Shown: one piece after another, positions 44,880 through 52,679 of the stretch
How the letters are laid out: every line of letters starts with the position of its first letter
Position numbering within the stretch: position 1 is the first letter of the stretch
Assembly (NCBI GenBank): GCA_016716475.1
Contig: JADJWG010000004.1
Span: 248,001 to 312,000, forward strand
DNA length: 64,000 nt
Origin: Phycisphaerales bacterium
GTDB taxonomy: Bacteria; Planctomycetota; Phycisphaerae; UBA1845; Fen-1342
Reading direction: 5' to 3'
The notes under the pieces: model-generated
Databases searched by the model: none
What the model was told of the DNA's origin: nothing
Seen by the model: only the letters and a program-made list of their open reading frames with translations
Translations under genes and position numbers: made by a program

Positions 44880-45668
44880 CTACAGGCCGGAGCCGGTGGC
44901 GAGGGCTTCGCCATGGGCCAAGGGGTTCACGCCGCGCAACATGAGGCCGAGCGCGTGCGAGTTATCGTGGCGCTGCACGGTCATCTGGTCGGCCGGGTCA
45001 CGGACCTGAATGAGTGCCGTCTTGCGGGTGCGGGGGGAGCGGTTGATATCCGAACCGTGAACCAGCAGGTAGTTGAAGAAAACCACGTCGCCGCGTCGGG
45101 CGGGCAGGGGAGTCGCACCGGCGATCGGCCACTGGGCGGGATCGACGTAGGCCTGGCGCTCGTCCATGATCGGCAGCGGGCCGAGCTTGTGTGTGCCGGG
45201 GTAGACGCGGAAGCAACCCATCTCCTCGGTGGCGTCGGAGAGGTGCAGAATCGCGGCCATCATCGTGCCGAGGGTATGGGGGAAGTACGGATAGTCCTGA
45301 TGCATCGGGAAGGCGGAGCCGCGCTCCGGCGGCTTGATGAAGGCCTTCGAGTGATGCAAAGCGACATTGGGGCCGAGCAGGTCCGCGAGGGCGCCGGTGA
45401 GGCGTTCGTGGAGGAGAAAACGCGCCCACGCGGCGGAGTAAGTCTGGACGTCGTGGGTGTGCAGAATCTCGGTTTTCGGCTGCCCGGCTTTCCAGTCGCC
45501 GGCCCAGGTGGCATCGATGTTCGCGGCGTTGCGGAGGCGCCGTTCTACGAGGGCATCGAGCTCGCGTTCCATCTCGTCAAGCTCGGCCGAGCGGAAGAGG
45601 CCGCCGGTCATGACATAGCCGTGCTCGTGATAATGGGCGATCTGCGGTTCCGAGAGTTCATGGGGCAT
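44880..45668 (-). CDS. Phytanoyl-CoA dioxygenase (PhyH) family protein
   Basis: From Met 45668 the product has 262 residues. The ferrous ligands are His and Asp in MHQDYPYF and His in LLVHGSDIN; the 2-oxoglutarate Arg is in SPRTRKTALIQV. The opening PHELSEPQIAHYHEHGYV is like that of the PhyH protein at 14849-15577, with which it shares only this N-terminal style. The metal-binding half is intact. Substrate unknown. Confidence 0.85.
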   Translation of the reverse strand: MPHELSEPQIAHYHEHGYVMTGGLFRSAELDEMERELDALVERRLRNAANIDATWAGDWKAGQPKTEILHTHDVQTYSAAWARFLLHERLTGALADLLGPNVALHHSKAFIKPPERGSAFPMHQDYPYFPHTLGTMMAAILHLSDATEEMGCFRVYPGTHKLGPLPIMDERQAYVDPAQWPIAGATPLPARRGDVVFFNYLLVHGSDINRSPRTRKTALIQVRDPADQMTVQRHDNSHALGLMLRGVNPLAHGEALATGSGL

Positions 45669-45891
45669 GGATAGCTCACTGTGGGGATAGTTTGTCCTGT
45701 GGACCCTTGCGGGGACATCGTAGCGCTGGGTACCTGGCGGTTGCACGGGTAGCGGCGGTACAACCGGGGCTGTCAGCCCTGCTTGTTCGAACGCGCGCCT
45801 ACCCATGCGGCGTGCCGCCCGCCGGCCCAGCGCGTGTATGTTACCATGCCAAGGTGTCTTCCGCGTCCGGGAGTCCTGTGGGAGTGCGGCC

Positions 45892-46869
45892 ATGGGGAGC
45901 TTGCGTTGGCCAACCTGGCGGGACCGCCTGTCCGGCGAAGCTGGCGGGGGTGGCGTACCGGGTGAAGCGCCGGCGGAATCACGGGCTGCGCGCCGCCGCC
46001 GATTGCGGCAAAGGTCCCTGCGCCGCTGGCTGGTGCGCGGAGTGGTCCTCCTGCTGGTTCTGCTCTACAGTCGTACCGTGGGATTCGACCGGCACCTCTT
46101 CTACTACCCCAGCCGCGAGCAGTACGACCATCCCACCGACTTCGGCCTGCGGCACGAGGACGTGTTCTTCGAGACCGACGACGGCGTGCGGTTGCACGGC
46201 TGGTGGCTGTTTGCCCAGGGACCGCCGCGCGGCATCGTCGTGCACTTTCATGGAAACGCGGCCAACGTCACCGCCCATGTGGGGCTGATCGAGTGGCTGC
46301 CGCACGCCGGTTACCATGTGCTACTTTTCGATTACCGCGGCTTCGGCCGGTCGGAGGGGACCGTTTCACGGCGCGGTACGATCCGTGATGGGCACGCGGC
46401 CGTGACGTTCGCCGCCCAGCGGCCGGAGGCCGGCGAATTGCCACTGTTCGGCTACGGTCAGTCGCTGGGGGGCGCGGTGGGTATCGTGGTGGCGGCGGAG
46501 CGGCTGGAGTTGCGCGCCATCGTTGCGGAGTCGACGTTCAGCGGATACGGGGCCATCGCGCGGGCGCATGCGCGGCGGGTGCTCCCGGTGCCGGGGGTTT
46601 CGGATGTATTGGCGTGGCTCATCGTCGGAGGCGGCTACGACCCGATTGATGTGGTCCACCGGCTGGCGCCACGGCCAGTCCTGATTATCGCGGCTGAACG
46701 GGACGAGACGTGTTTTCCGGAACTGGCGGAGCGGCTGTACGCTGCGGCCGGGGAACCGAAGGCGTGGTGGTTGGTGCCGGGGGCGCGCCACCTGGAGATT
46801 GTGGGCATGGTGCGGGGGGAGTTGATCGAGCGGGTGACGAAGCTGTTTGAGAACGCCCCACCACCATGA
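45892..46869 (+). CDS. Membrane-anchored alpha/beta hydrolase
   Basis: The 325-residue product has an Arg-rich N-terminus and a transmembrane anchor (about 46-61, LVRGVVLLLVLLYS), then a serine hydrolase domain: FHGNAANVTAHVG (oxyanion block), FDYRGFGRSEG, nucleophile Ser in GYGQSLGGA, an acidic residue near ERDETCFPE and His in GARHLEIVG. This matches the BAAT/Abhydrolase group such as YfhR/FrsA-like serine hydrolases that face the outside. ATG 45892 has GGGAG 8 nt upstream; the frame extends upstream to 45805 but without a binding site. Substrate unknown. Confidence 0.82.
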   Translation: MGSLRWPTWRDRLSGEAGGGGVPGEAPAESRAARRRRLRQRSLRRWLVRGVVLLLVLLYSRTVGFDRHLFYYPSREQYDHPTDFGLRHEDVFFETDDGVRLHGWWLFAQGPPRGIVVHFHGNAANVTAHVGLIEWLPHAGYHVLLFDYRGFGRSEGTVSRRGTIRDGHAAVTFAAQRPEAGELPLFGYGQSLGGAVGIVVAAERLELRAIVAESTFSGYGAIARAHARRVLPVPGVSDVLAWLIVGGGYDPIDVVHRLAPRPVLIIAAERDETCFPELAERLYAAAGEPKAWWLVPGARHLEIVGMVRGELIERVTKLFENAPPP

Positions 46870-47262
46870 ATAGGTCCCATTTTATTCGGTCGTACTAGTT
46901 GGCATACACATAGATGAGTAAAAACCCCTTTTTTGTTTGCGTACTCGACCAGGGGGAGTAAACTTGAATCAAGGTCGAAGAAACACGCGCTGCATTTCGG
47001 AGTTTTCCATCCTTCGCGGTGTGTTTGGATGCGGAGAGAATAGGAGAGAAGCGTTTACCGGGTACTGAACGGGTACTCTCAGCAATGAATCAGCTTGCAG
47101 TGCAATAGTCTCCGCGGCTGCCGGTACCAAGGAGCTGCGCGGGCGGCGGATCGTCGGTGGCAAGTTCAAACTGTGCAAGCCGGTCGCGCTGCCAAGACCA
47201 TGAGCAAGCTTACCAAGCGTGTTCGGGAGTGTGTTCAGTTCGAAGGGAATCAGGAGAAGGTT
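46870..47262. other. Intergenic stretch, relatively AT-rich
   Basis: The first 100 bases are clearly more AT-rich than the surroundings (T-run at about 46927-46937), which often marks a transcript end after the hydrolase. No gene is supported; an in-frame upstream piece before the PEP-CTERM-like gene (a Met at 47200) has no signal-peptide character and a poorer start. No clear promoter is visible. Confidence 0.5.
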
Positions 47263-47889
47263 ATGAGAGTGCGAATTTGTGCTGCGATGGTCGTCGCAGC
47301 GGGCCTGGCGGCTACTGCCCAGGCCGGAGTCACCTACGGGTTCTTCCACATCAGTAACAATTCGGGGCAGGCGGCGCAAGTTGCGCAACAGCTCTGGGTC
47401 GAAGTGGACTCGCCGGCGTTGGGCGTTGGCTCGTTCCGATTTACGAACAATGTCGGCATTGCCTCGTCCATCACGGACATCTACTTTGACAATTCCGGTG
47501 GTGTGCTGAATCACACATCGTCCGTGATTTCGCAGAGCGCCGGGGTGAGCTTCTCGTCACCGGCGAGTCCCCCGAGTTTGCCGGGTGGCGCGAATCACAA
47601 CTGGACTACGCATTACAGTGCGGACTCTGACACCCCGATTTCCGCAAACGGGGTCAACGCGGCCGCGGAGTGGGTCCAGTTTAACTTCAACCTGGCGAAC
47701 GCCGGGTGGGGTCTCCCCCAGATCCTGCAAGCCATCAACACCGGCGGACTCCGCTTCGGACTGCATGTGCAGTCCATTGGAACGAGTGGAAACAGCGACG
47801 CATTCATCAACGTCCCAGCCCCTGCGGCTATTCTGCTCGGCCTGATGGGTCTCGGCGGTGCCAGCGCCCTCCGCCGCAAGCTCGGGTAG
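47263..47889 (+). CDS. Secreted PEP-CTERM-like protein, paralogue of 57562-58242
   Basis: The 208-residue product has a signal peptide (to about ATAQAG, residue 22), a beta-rich domain, and a sorting-type tail: VPAPAA, a Gly/Leu-rich hydrophobic stretch, and ALRRKLG at the end. This is a variant of the PEP-CTERM motif that exosortase recognises, with Ala-Pro-Ala in place of Pro-Glu-Pro. The domain (GFFHISNNS, FTNNVGIAS, LRFGLHVQSIG, SDAFIN) is shared with the second protein of the pair. AGGAG lies about 7 nt upstream of ATG 47263. A strong terminator-like hairpin follows at 47941. Function unknown; likely surface or exopolymer-associated. Confidence 0.78.
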   Translation: MRVRICAAMVVAAGLAATAQAGVTYGFFHISNNSGQAAQVAQQLWVEVDSPALGVGSFRFTNNVGIASSITDIYFDNSGGVLNHTSSVISQSAGVSFSSPASPPSLPGGANHNWTTHYSADSDTPISANGVNAAAEWVQFNFNLANAGWGLPQILQAINTGGLRFGLHVQSIGTSGNSDAFINVPAPAAILLGLMGLGGASALRRKLG

Positions 47890-47940
47890 CCGGCAGAACA
47901 GTCTCGGGCCGATGACGGTCTGATGTCAGTAGCGCGTTCA

Positions 47941-47974
47941 GCGGCCGACGTCTCCCCCTGGGGATGTCGGCCGC
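47941..47974 (+). terminator. Intrinsic terminator-like hairpin after the PEP-CTERM-like gene
   Basis: A hairpin with arms GCGGCCGAC and GTCGGCCGC plus inner CCCC/GGGG pairs is followed by GAAGCTTTTA, so the T-tract is short. It is the best terminator in the window and lies 51 bp past the stop. Confidence 0.7.
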
Positions 47975-48085
47975 GAAGCTTTTACTGTCCTATAGTCACG
48001 ATTACCGTCTGCAACTCTTTGCTGCATCCGTAAGGATCAGGTACCCTCTAACCGCCGATTCCCGTCTTTCGAAGGGGAAACCACG

Positions 48086-48724
48086 ATGCGCCGCTGCCCC
48101 TGGGTCCGCAACGAACTCGACCAGCGTTACCACGATACCGAGTGGGGTGTACCGTGCTACGACGACCGGGTGCTGTTCGAGTTTCTCATTCTCGAGGGCG
48201 CCCAGGCCGGCTTGAGCTGGGCCACCATTCTCGCCAAGCGTGAGAACTACCGCAGTGCTCTGCACGGCTTCGACCCTGTAAGCATTGCCCGATACACGTC
48301 TCGGGATAGCGAGCGCCTGCTTGGGAATCCCGGTATCGTGCGGAACCGGCTGAAGATCGCGGCGACGATTGCCAACGCCCAGGCCTGTCTCCGCGTGCAG
48401 GCGGAGTATGCCGGGCGGGGTGGACTGGCAGGATACCTGTGGCAGTTCGTGGATGGCCGGCCGGTCACGAACCGCTGTCGTATGCCGGCCGAGGTGCCCA
48501 CCCGGAGTGCGGTATCGGATGCGCTGAGCAAGGATCTGAAGCGGCGGGGGTTCAAGTTCGTGGGCTCGACGATCTGCTACGCGTTCATGCAGGCGGTCGG
48601 GATGGTGAATGACCACCTGGTCGAGTGCTTCCGCCACGCGGAGGTGCAGTCGGCTGGGGATCCCGCGCCCGGTCGAGATCGGTTTCGCTCGGTAGACAGC
48701 CGAAGACCGGAGGAGCCGGCATGA
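48086..48724 (+). CDS. tag: DNA-3-methyladenine glycosylase I
   Basis: The 212-residue product matches Tag: RRCPWVRNELDQRYHDTEWGVP at the start (C4; zinc ligands and Tyr/Trp in the active site), GLSWATILAKRENYRSAL, and the C-terminal GFKFVGSTICYAFMQAVGMVNDH with the His/Cys zinc ligands. It removes 3-methyladenine from alkylated DNA. Its stop overlaps the next start by 4 bp (ATGA), so it is coupled to the DinB-family gene. Confidence 0.93.
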   Translation: MRRCPWVRNELDQRYHDTEWGVPCYDDRVLFEFLILEGAQAGLSWATILAKRENYRSALHGFDPVSIARYTSRDSERLLGNPGIVRNRLKIAATIANAQACLRVQAEYAGRGGLAGYLWQFVDGRPVTNRCRMPAEVPTRSAVSDALSKDLKRRGFKFVGSTICYAFMQAVGMVNDHLVECFRHAEVQSAGDPAPGRDRFRSVDSRRPEEPA

Positions 48725-49263
48725 CGAACGCCACATTTCATGTGCTGCTGGAGCACAACGCCTGGGCTACAGCCGTGCTGATCGACGATGCGGCGCGATT
48801 GACTGCGGCGCAGTTCTGCCTGCGGTTCGACATCGGGCCGGGCAGTCTGCACGACACGTTGCGGCATATCGTGGGTGCCATGTGGCGCTGGGCGGACCGC
48901 ATCGGCGCGCAACCGTTGCGGCCCTCGATCGAGGACGATCCGGAGACGCTGCCACCGGATGCACTGCGACGGCTGCTGGCAGGTGCGACGGAGGAGTTGC
49001 GGGGGGTGGTGGCGCGCGTGGAGGCCACCCAGCGCTGGGAGGAATGGATGGTTTTTCCCGTGCCGGAGGGGCCGACGTACCGGTTCACGCGGCGGGCGGC
49101 GCTGCTGCACGTATTGACCCACGGGATGCACCACCGGGCCCAGGCGCTGAATATCCGCCGCCGGCTGGGGCTGCCGCCGCTGGGGCTGGATCTTGACGTG
49201 GTCGAGTGGGAGTGTGTTCGCACGGGACAGATATCAATTCCGCCGGATACCGCGGAGCGTTGA
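48721..49263 (+). CDS. DinB-family protein
   Basis: The 180-residue four-helix protein has LLEHNAWATAVLIDD (first helix), LHDTLRHIVGAMWRWADRI and HVLTHGMHHRAQALNI, whose His residues (H, H-x3-H) give the three-histidine metal site of DinB/YfiT proteins. Members are bacillithiol or other thiol transferases or metal-dependent hydrolases, and several are damage-inducible. The overlap with tag suggests co-expression in response to DNA damage; the biochemical role is unknown. Confidence 0.83.
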   Translation: MTNATFHVLLEHNAWATAVLIDDAARLTAAQFCLRFDIGPGSLHDTLRHIVGAMWRWADRIGAQPLRPSIEDDPETLPPDALRRLLAGATEELRGVVARVEATQRWEEWMVFPVPEGPTYRFTRRAALLHVLTHGMHHRAQALNIRRRLGLPPLGLDLDVVEWECVRTGQISIPPDTAER

Positions 49264-49361
49264 GTCCGCGGGTGGCACCGACCCGCGCGAGCATTCACGG
49301 AGGCCGCTTGCCCGGCGTGGTCGCCGATCCGCTGCGGGGTTCAGAGCGGGGGGTTTCCGAG

Positions 49362-49367
49362 TATAAT
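49362..49367 (+). promoter_or_regulatory. Possible -10 box of gyrA
   Basis: TATAAT at 49362-49367, 44 bp before the likely TTG start. No good -35 is seen (TTCAGA at 16 bp spacing). Confidence 0.45.
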
Positions 49368-49405
49368 TCGGCCCGTAGCTGGTCCCGGCCGTGCAGGAGA
49401 TTGGT

Positions 49406-51952
49406 TTGACCGCATCGACCATGCCCCCGAGTTCGCATCTGCCGACGCCCATCGCGCAGGAGATGCAGGAGTCGTATCTCACCTATGCGATGAGCGTGAT
49501 CATGGCCCGCGCGCTGCCGGATGTGCGTGACGGGCTGAAACCTTCGCAGCGGCGCATCCTGGTGGCGATGCACGATCTGAACCTGCGGGCAAACGGGGCG
49601 CACCGCAAGTGTGCCAAGATTTGCGGCGACACCAGCGGCAACTACCACCCGCACGGGGAGGGCGTGATCTACCCGACCCTGGTGCGCATGGGCCAGGAAT
49701 GGAGCATGCGGCACCTGCTGGTGGATCCGCAGGGCAACTTCGGCAGCATCGACGGCGATCCGCCGGCGGCGATGCGGTACACCGAGGCACGGCTGACGGG
49801 GCCGGCCGAAGAGATGCTCGCCCACATCGATGAGGACACGGTCGACTTTGTCGAGAACTACGACAGCACGCGGGAAGAGCCGGTAGTACTACCAAGCCGT
49901 TTCCCGAACCTGCTGGTCAACGGTTCGGAGGGCATCGCCGTCGGGATGGCGACGCGGCTCCTGCCGCACAACCTGGCGGAGATCTGTGACGCGATGATCG
50001 CGCTGCTCGACCGGCCGGAGCTGACGGTCGATGAGCTGCTGCGGATCGTGCCGGGACCGGATTTTCCGACGGGCGGGCAGGTATGCGGTACGGCCGGGAT
50101 CCGGGACGCGTTCGAGACGGGGCGCGGGGCGCTGGTGCTGCGCGGCAAAATGCGGGTGGAGGACGCCAGCGGGGGCCGGGTCCATATCGTGGTCGACGAG
50201 ATTCCGTACGGGGTGCTGCTGCCGACGATCAAGGATCGCATTCACGATGCGGTGCAGAACGGCACGCTGAAAGGCATCGAGGACATCCGCGACGAGTCCG
50301 GCCGCGACCAGATGGTCCGACTGGTGATCATCCTGCGGAAGGATGCCAATGCGAACGTCGTGATGAACCAGCTTTGGAAGTACACGCCGCTGCAGAGCAC
50401 CGTGCACGCGCTGAACATCGTGCTGGTCAACCGGGTACCGAAAACGCTGTCGCTCAAGCAGTTGATCGAGCACTTCCTCGCACACCGGGTGAACGTAATC
50501 CGGCGGCGGACCATGTTCCGGCTGCGCAAGGCGCGGCAGCGGGCCCACGTGCTGGAGGGGTTGATCCTCGCGATCGCGGACATCGACGAAATCATCGCGC
50601 TGATCCGGCATTCGCCCGATGCGGACACGGCGCGGCAGCGGTTGATGGACCGCGAACTGCGGCTGAGTGAGGCCGCCACGGTGCGGAAGCTGCTGCCGGA
50701 ATCGTTCGTGGCGCGCACCCGGGCGGCACCGCAGCGGCTGACGCGGACGCAGGCGGACGCGATCCTGGCCATGCAGTTGCGGCGCCTGACGGGCCTCGAG
50801 ATCGAGCAGCTTGCGAAGGAGTACAGCGGGCTCGTGGAGGAGATCACCGATTACGAGCTGATACTTTCGGACGATCGCCGTGTGCGCGACATCATCGCCG
50901 AGGATTTGCGCGAGCTGAAAGAGAAATACGGTCAGCCGCGACGGACGCAAATCACCGGGCCGGTCGGCGAGATGAACATGGAGCAGCTCGTAGCGCGGGA
51001 GGACGTCGTACTGACGATCTCGCACGAGGGCTACATCAAGCGTGTGCCCGCGGATACGTTCCGTGCCCAGGGCCGCGGCGGCAAGGGCATCCGCGGGACG
51101 GACAACAAGGACGGCGACTTCATCGAGCACCTGCGGGTCTGCTCGACCCATGATTACCTGCTGGTCTTCACCAACCGCGGACGGATCTACTGGCTCAAGG
51201 CGTACGACGTGCCGAGCATGTCGCGGACGAGCCGCGGCCGGTCGCTGGCGAACGTGCTGACGATGCAGGACAACGAACGGCACATGGCGGTGCTGCCGGT
51301 GAGTGGCTTTGAAGAGCGGTTCGTGTTCTTCGCGACGGAGCGCGGGGTGGTGAAGAAAACGCCGTTGTCGGCATTTTCGAATCCGCGCCCGAGCGGGATC
51401 CAGGCGCTGACCCTGGACGACGGGGATTCGCTGATCGGCGTCGCGCTGACGAGCGGGGAGGACCAGATCGTCCTCGGCACGCGGCAGGGCATGGCGTGCC
51501 GGTTCGGCGAGGGCGATGTGCGGGCGATGGGCCGGACAGCACGCGGCGTGCGGGGGATCACGCTTGCCGCGGACGACATCGTCGTGGACATGGTCGTCGC
51601 GCAGCCCGGCATGAGTATCCTGACGGTCTGCGAGAACGGCTTCGGGAAGCGCACGGCATTGGAGGACTACCGGCTGACGCGGCGCGGCGGTAAGGGTGTG
51701 ATCAACATACGCGCGACGGAGCGCAACGGTGCGGTCGTCGGCGTACGCGCCGTCACCGATGAGGACGAGCTGATCCTGATCACCGGCCGCGGGATCCTGA
51801 TGCGCATGCCGCTGGACGAGCTGCGTGAGATCGGCCGGGCGACGCAGGGGGTGCGTTTGATTCGCGTGGAGGAAGATGACCAGGTGGTCGCGGTGGCGCG
51901 GGTCGCGACGGACCGGAGCAGCTCGGAAGCGGTAGAGGGCGAGCCGGAATAA
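49406..51952 (+). CDS. gyrA: DNA gyrase subunit A
   Basis: The product has 848 residues from TTG 49406, for which AGGAG lies 6 nt upstream; GTG 49391 and ATG 49421 are alternatives. The breakage-reunion domain has the catalytic Tyr in AAMRYTEARL, and the C-terminal beta-pinwheel shows its repeats (QGRGGKGIRG as GyrA-box relative, then TSRGRSLANVL, TARGVRGITL, RRGGKGVINI, ATQGVRLIRV). It supercoils DNA with GyrB. The quinolone-resistance region reads HPHGEGVIYPTLVRM, with Gly at the position of E. coli Ser83 and Pro at Asp87. gyrB is not in the window. Confidence 0.95.
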   Translation: MTASTMPPSSHLPTPIAQEMQESYLTYAMSVIMARALPDVRDGLKPSQRRILVAMHDLNLRANGAHRKCAKICGDTSGNYHPHGEGVIYPTLVRMGQEWSMRHLLVDPQGNFGSIDGDPPAAMRYTEARLTGPAEEMLAHIDEDTVDFVENYDSTREEPVVLPSRFPNLLVNGSEGIAVGMATRLLPHNLAEICDAMIALLDRPELTVDELLRIVPGPDFPTGGQVCGTAGIRDAFETGRGALVLRGKMRVEDASGGRVHIVVDEIPYGVLLPTIKDRIHDAVQNGTLKGIEDIRDESGRDQMVRLVIILRKDANANVVMNQLWKYTPLQSTVHALNIVLVNRVPKTLSLKQLIEHFLAHRVNVIRRRTMFRLRKARQRAHVLEGLILAIADIDEIIALIRHSPDADTARQRLMDRELRLSEAATVRKLLPESFVARTRAAPQRLTRTQADAILAMQLRRLTGLEIEQLAKEYSGLVEEITDYELILSDDRRVRDIIAEDLRELKEKYGQPRRTQITGPVGEMNMEQLVAREDVVLTISHEGYIKRVPADTFRAQGRGGKGIRGTDNKDGDFIEHLRVCSTHDYLLVFTNRGRIYWLKAYDVPSMSRTSRGRSLANVLTMQDNERHMAVLPVSGFEERFVFFATERGVVKKTPLSAFSNPRPSGIQALTLDDGDSLIGVALTSGEDQIVLGTRQGMACRFGEGDVRAMGRTARGVRGITLAADDIVVDMVVAQPGMSILTVCENGFGKRTALEDYRLTRRGGKGVINIRATERNGAVVGVRAVTDEDELILITGRGILMRMPLDELREIGRATQGVRLIRVEEDDQVVAVARVATDRSSSEAVEGEPE

Positions 51953-52178
51953 GGGCGCGGACCCTGGGCCGTCCGGCGGTGGTGCGGTCCGGCGACGGAG
52001 GCCGGGGGCGTTTCGCCAGTGGGGGTGGTCGCAGCCGTGCGCATGTCCCTTGAGCATGACCCACGCCTCCGAATTGCCAACGGCCTGCCACCGCCGACGA
52101 GAGGCACGTCGCCTTGACGCTGTTCGGCGCGGATCGTAGGATCGATTCCGGTGGTCGCAGACTGTGGAGACTGACCCG

Positions 52179-52679
52179 ATGGGGCTGTGTGAACGCTGCA
52201 AGAAAGCCAAGGCCACCTTTCACCTGACGAACATCGATCGTTCGGGCACGAAGGTCACGCGCAACCTGTGCGACCGCTGCGCCGGTGAGGAGGGGTTGCT
52301 GCAAACTCCGAAAAGCACGATCGACCTGAACGAAGTGCTGGAGAGCTTCATCGCCGGTGGCAAGGCCACCACGGCCGAGGTGAGCAACCTCGTGTGCGAG
52401 CACTGCGGCATCAGCTATGTGGAGTTCCGCAACCAGGGTTTGCTGGGCTGCGCGCACGACTATGACGTGTTCAAGGAGCAGATCACGAAGCTGCTGGAGC
52501 GGACACACGACGGGGCGACGCACCATATCGGCAAAGCACCGCGCAGCCAGGGCGCGGCGCGCAAGCCGCAGCAGGATCTCCGCCGGTTGCGCCGGCAACT
52601 CGAGGAGGCGGTCGCGGCCGAAGATTACGAACGGGCGGCGGAGCTGCGCGATCGCATGCGCGCCCTGGAGGGGCCATGA
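52179..52679 (+). CDS. mcsA: McsA-like zinc-finger protein with UVR motif
   Basis: The 166-residue protein has four CxxC-type pairs (C4-x2-C7, CDRC, CEHCG and a later Cys), a central helical part and a C-terminal UvrB/UvrC (UVR) motif, DYERAAELRDRM. This is the layout of McsA, the zinc-binding adaptor that activates the protein-arginine kinase McsB in Bacillus. Its stop overlaps the McsB start by 4 bp. GGAG lies 10 nt upstream of ATG 52179. In Bacillus, mcsA-mcsB sits in the ctsR-clpC operon; here neither CtsR nor ClpC is present, so the role in proteolysis must be wired differently. Confidence 0.87.
   Translation: MGLCERCKKAKATFHLTNIDRSGTKVTRNLCDRCAGEEGLLQTPKSTIDLNEVLESFIAGGKATTAEVSNLVCEHCGISYVEFRNQGLLGCAHDYDVFKEQITKLLERTHDGATHHIGKAPRSQGAARKPQQDLRRLRRQLEEAVAAEDYERAAELRDRMRALEGP

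Noticed and set aside
47150..47200. tRNA gene with a GTTCAAAC T-loop-like sequence
   Set aside because: No acceptor stem, D-arm or anticodon arm can be paired around it.
46870..47262. Riboswitch or small RNA before the PEP-CTERM-like gene
   Set aside because: The region is AT-richer, but I found no conserved riboswitch core and no hairpin with a U-tract.
49889..52216. 775-codon minus-strand frame across gyrA
   Set aside because: It is the antisense of gyrA, with His/Arg/Gln-rich composition and no domain; length results from GC-rich codon structure.
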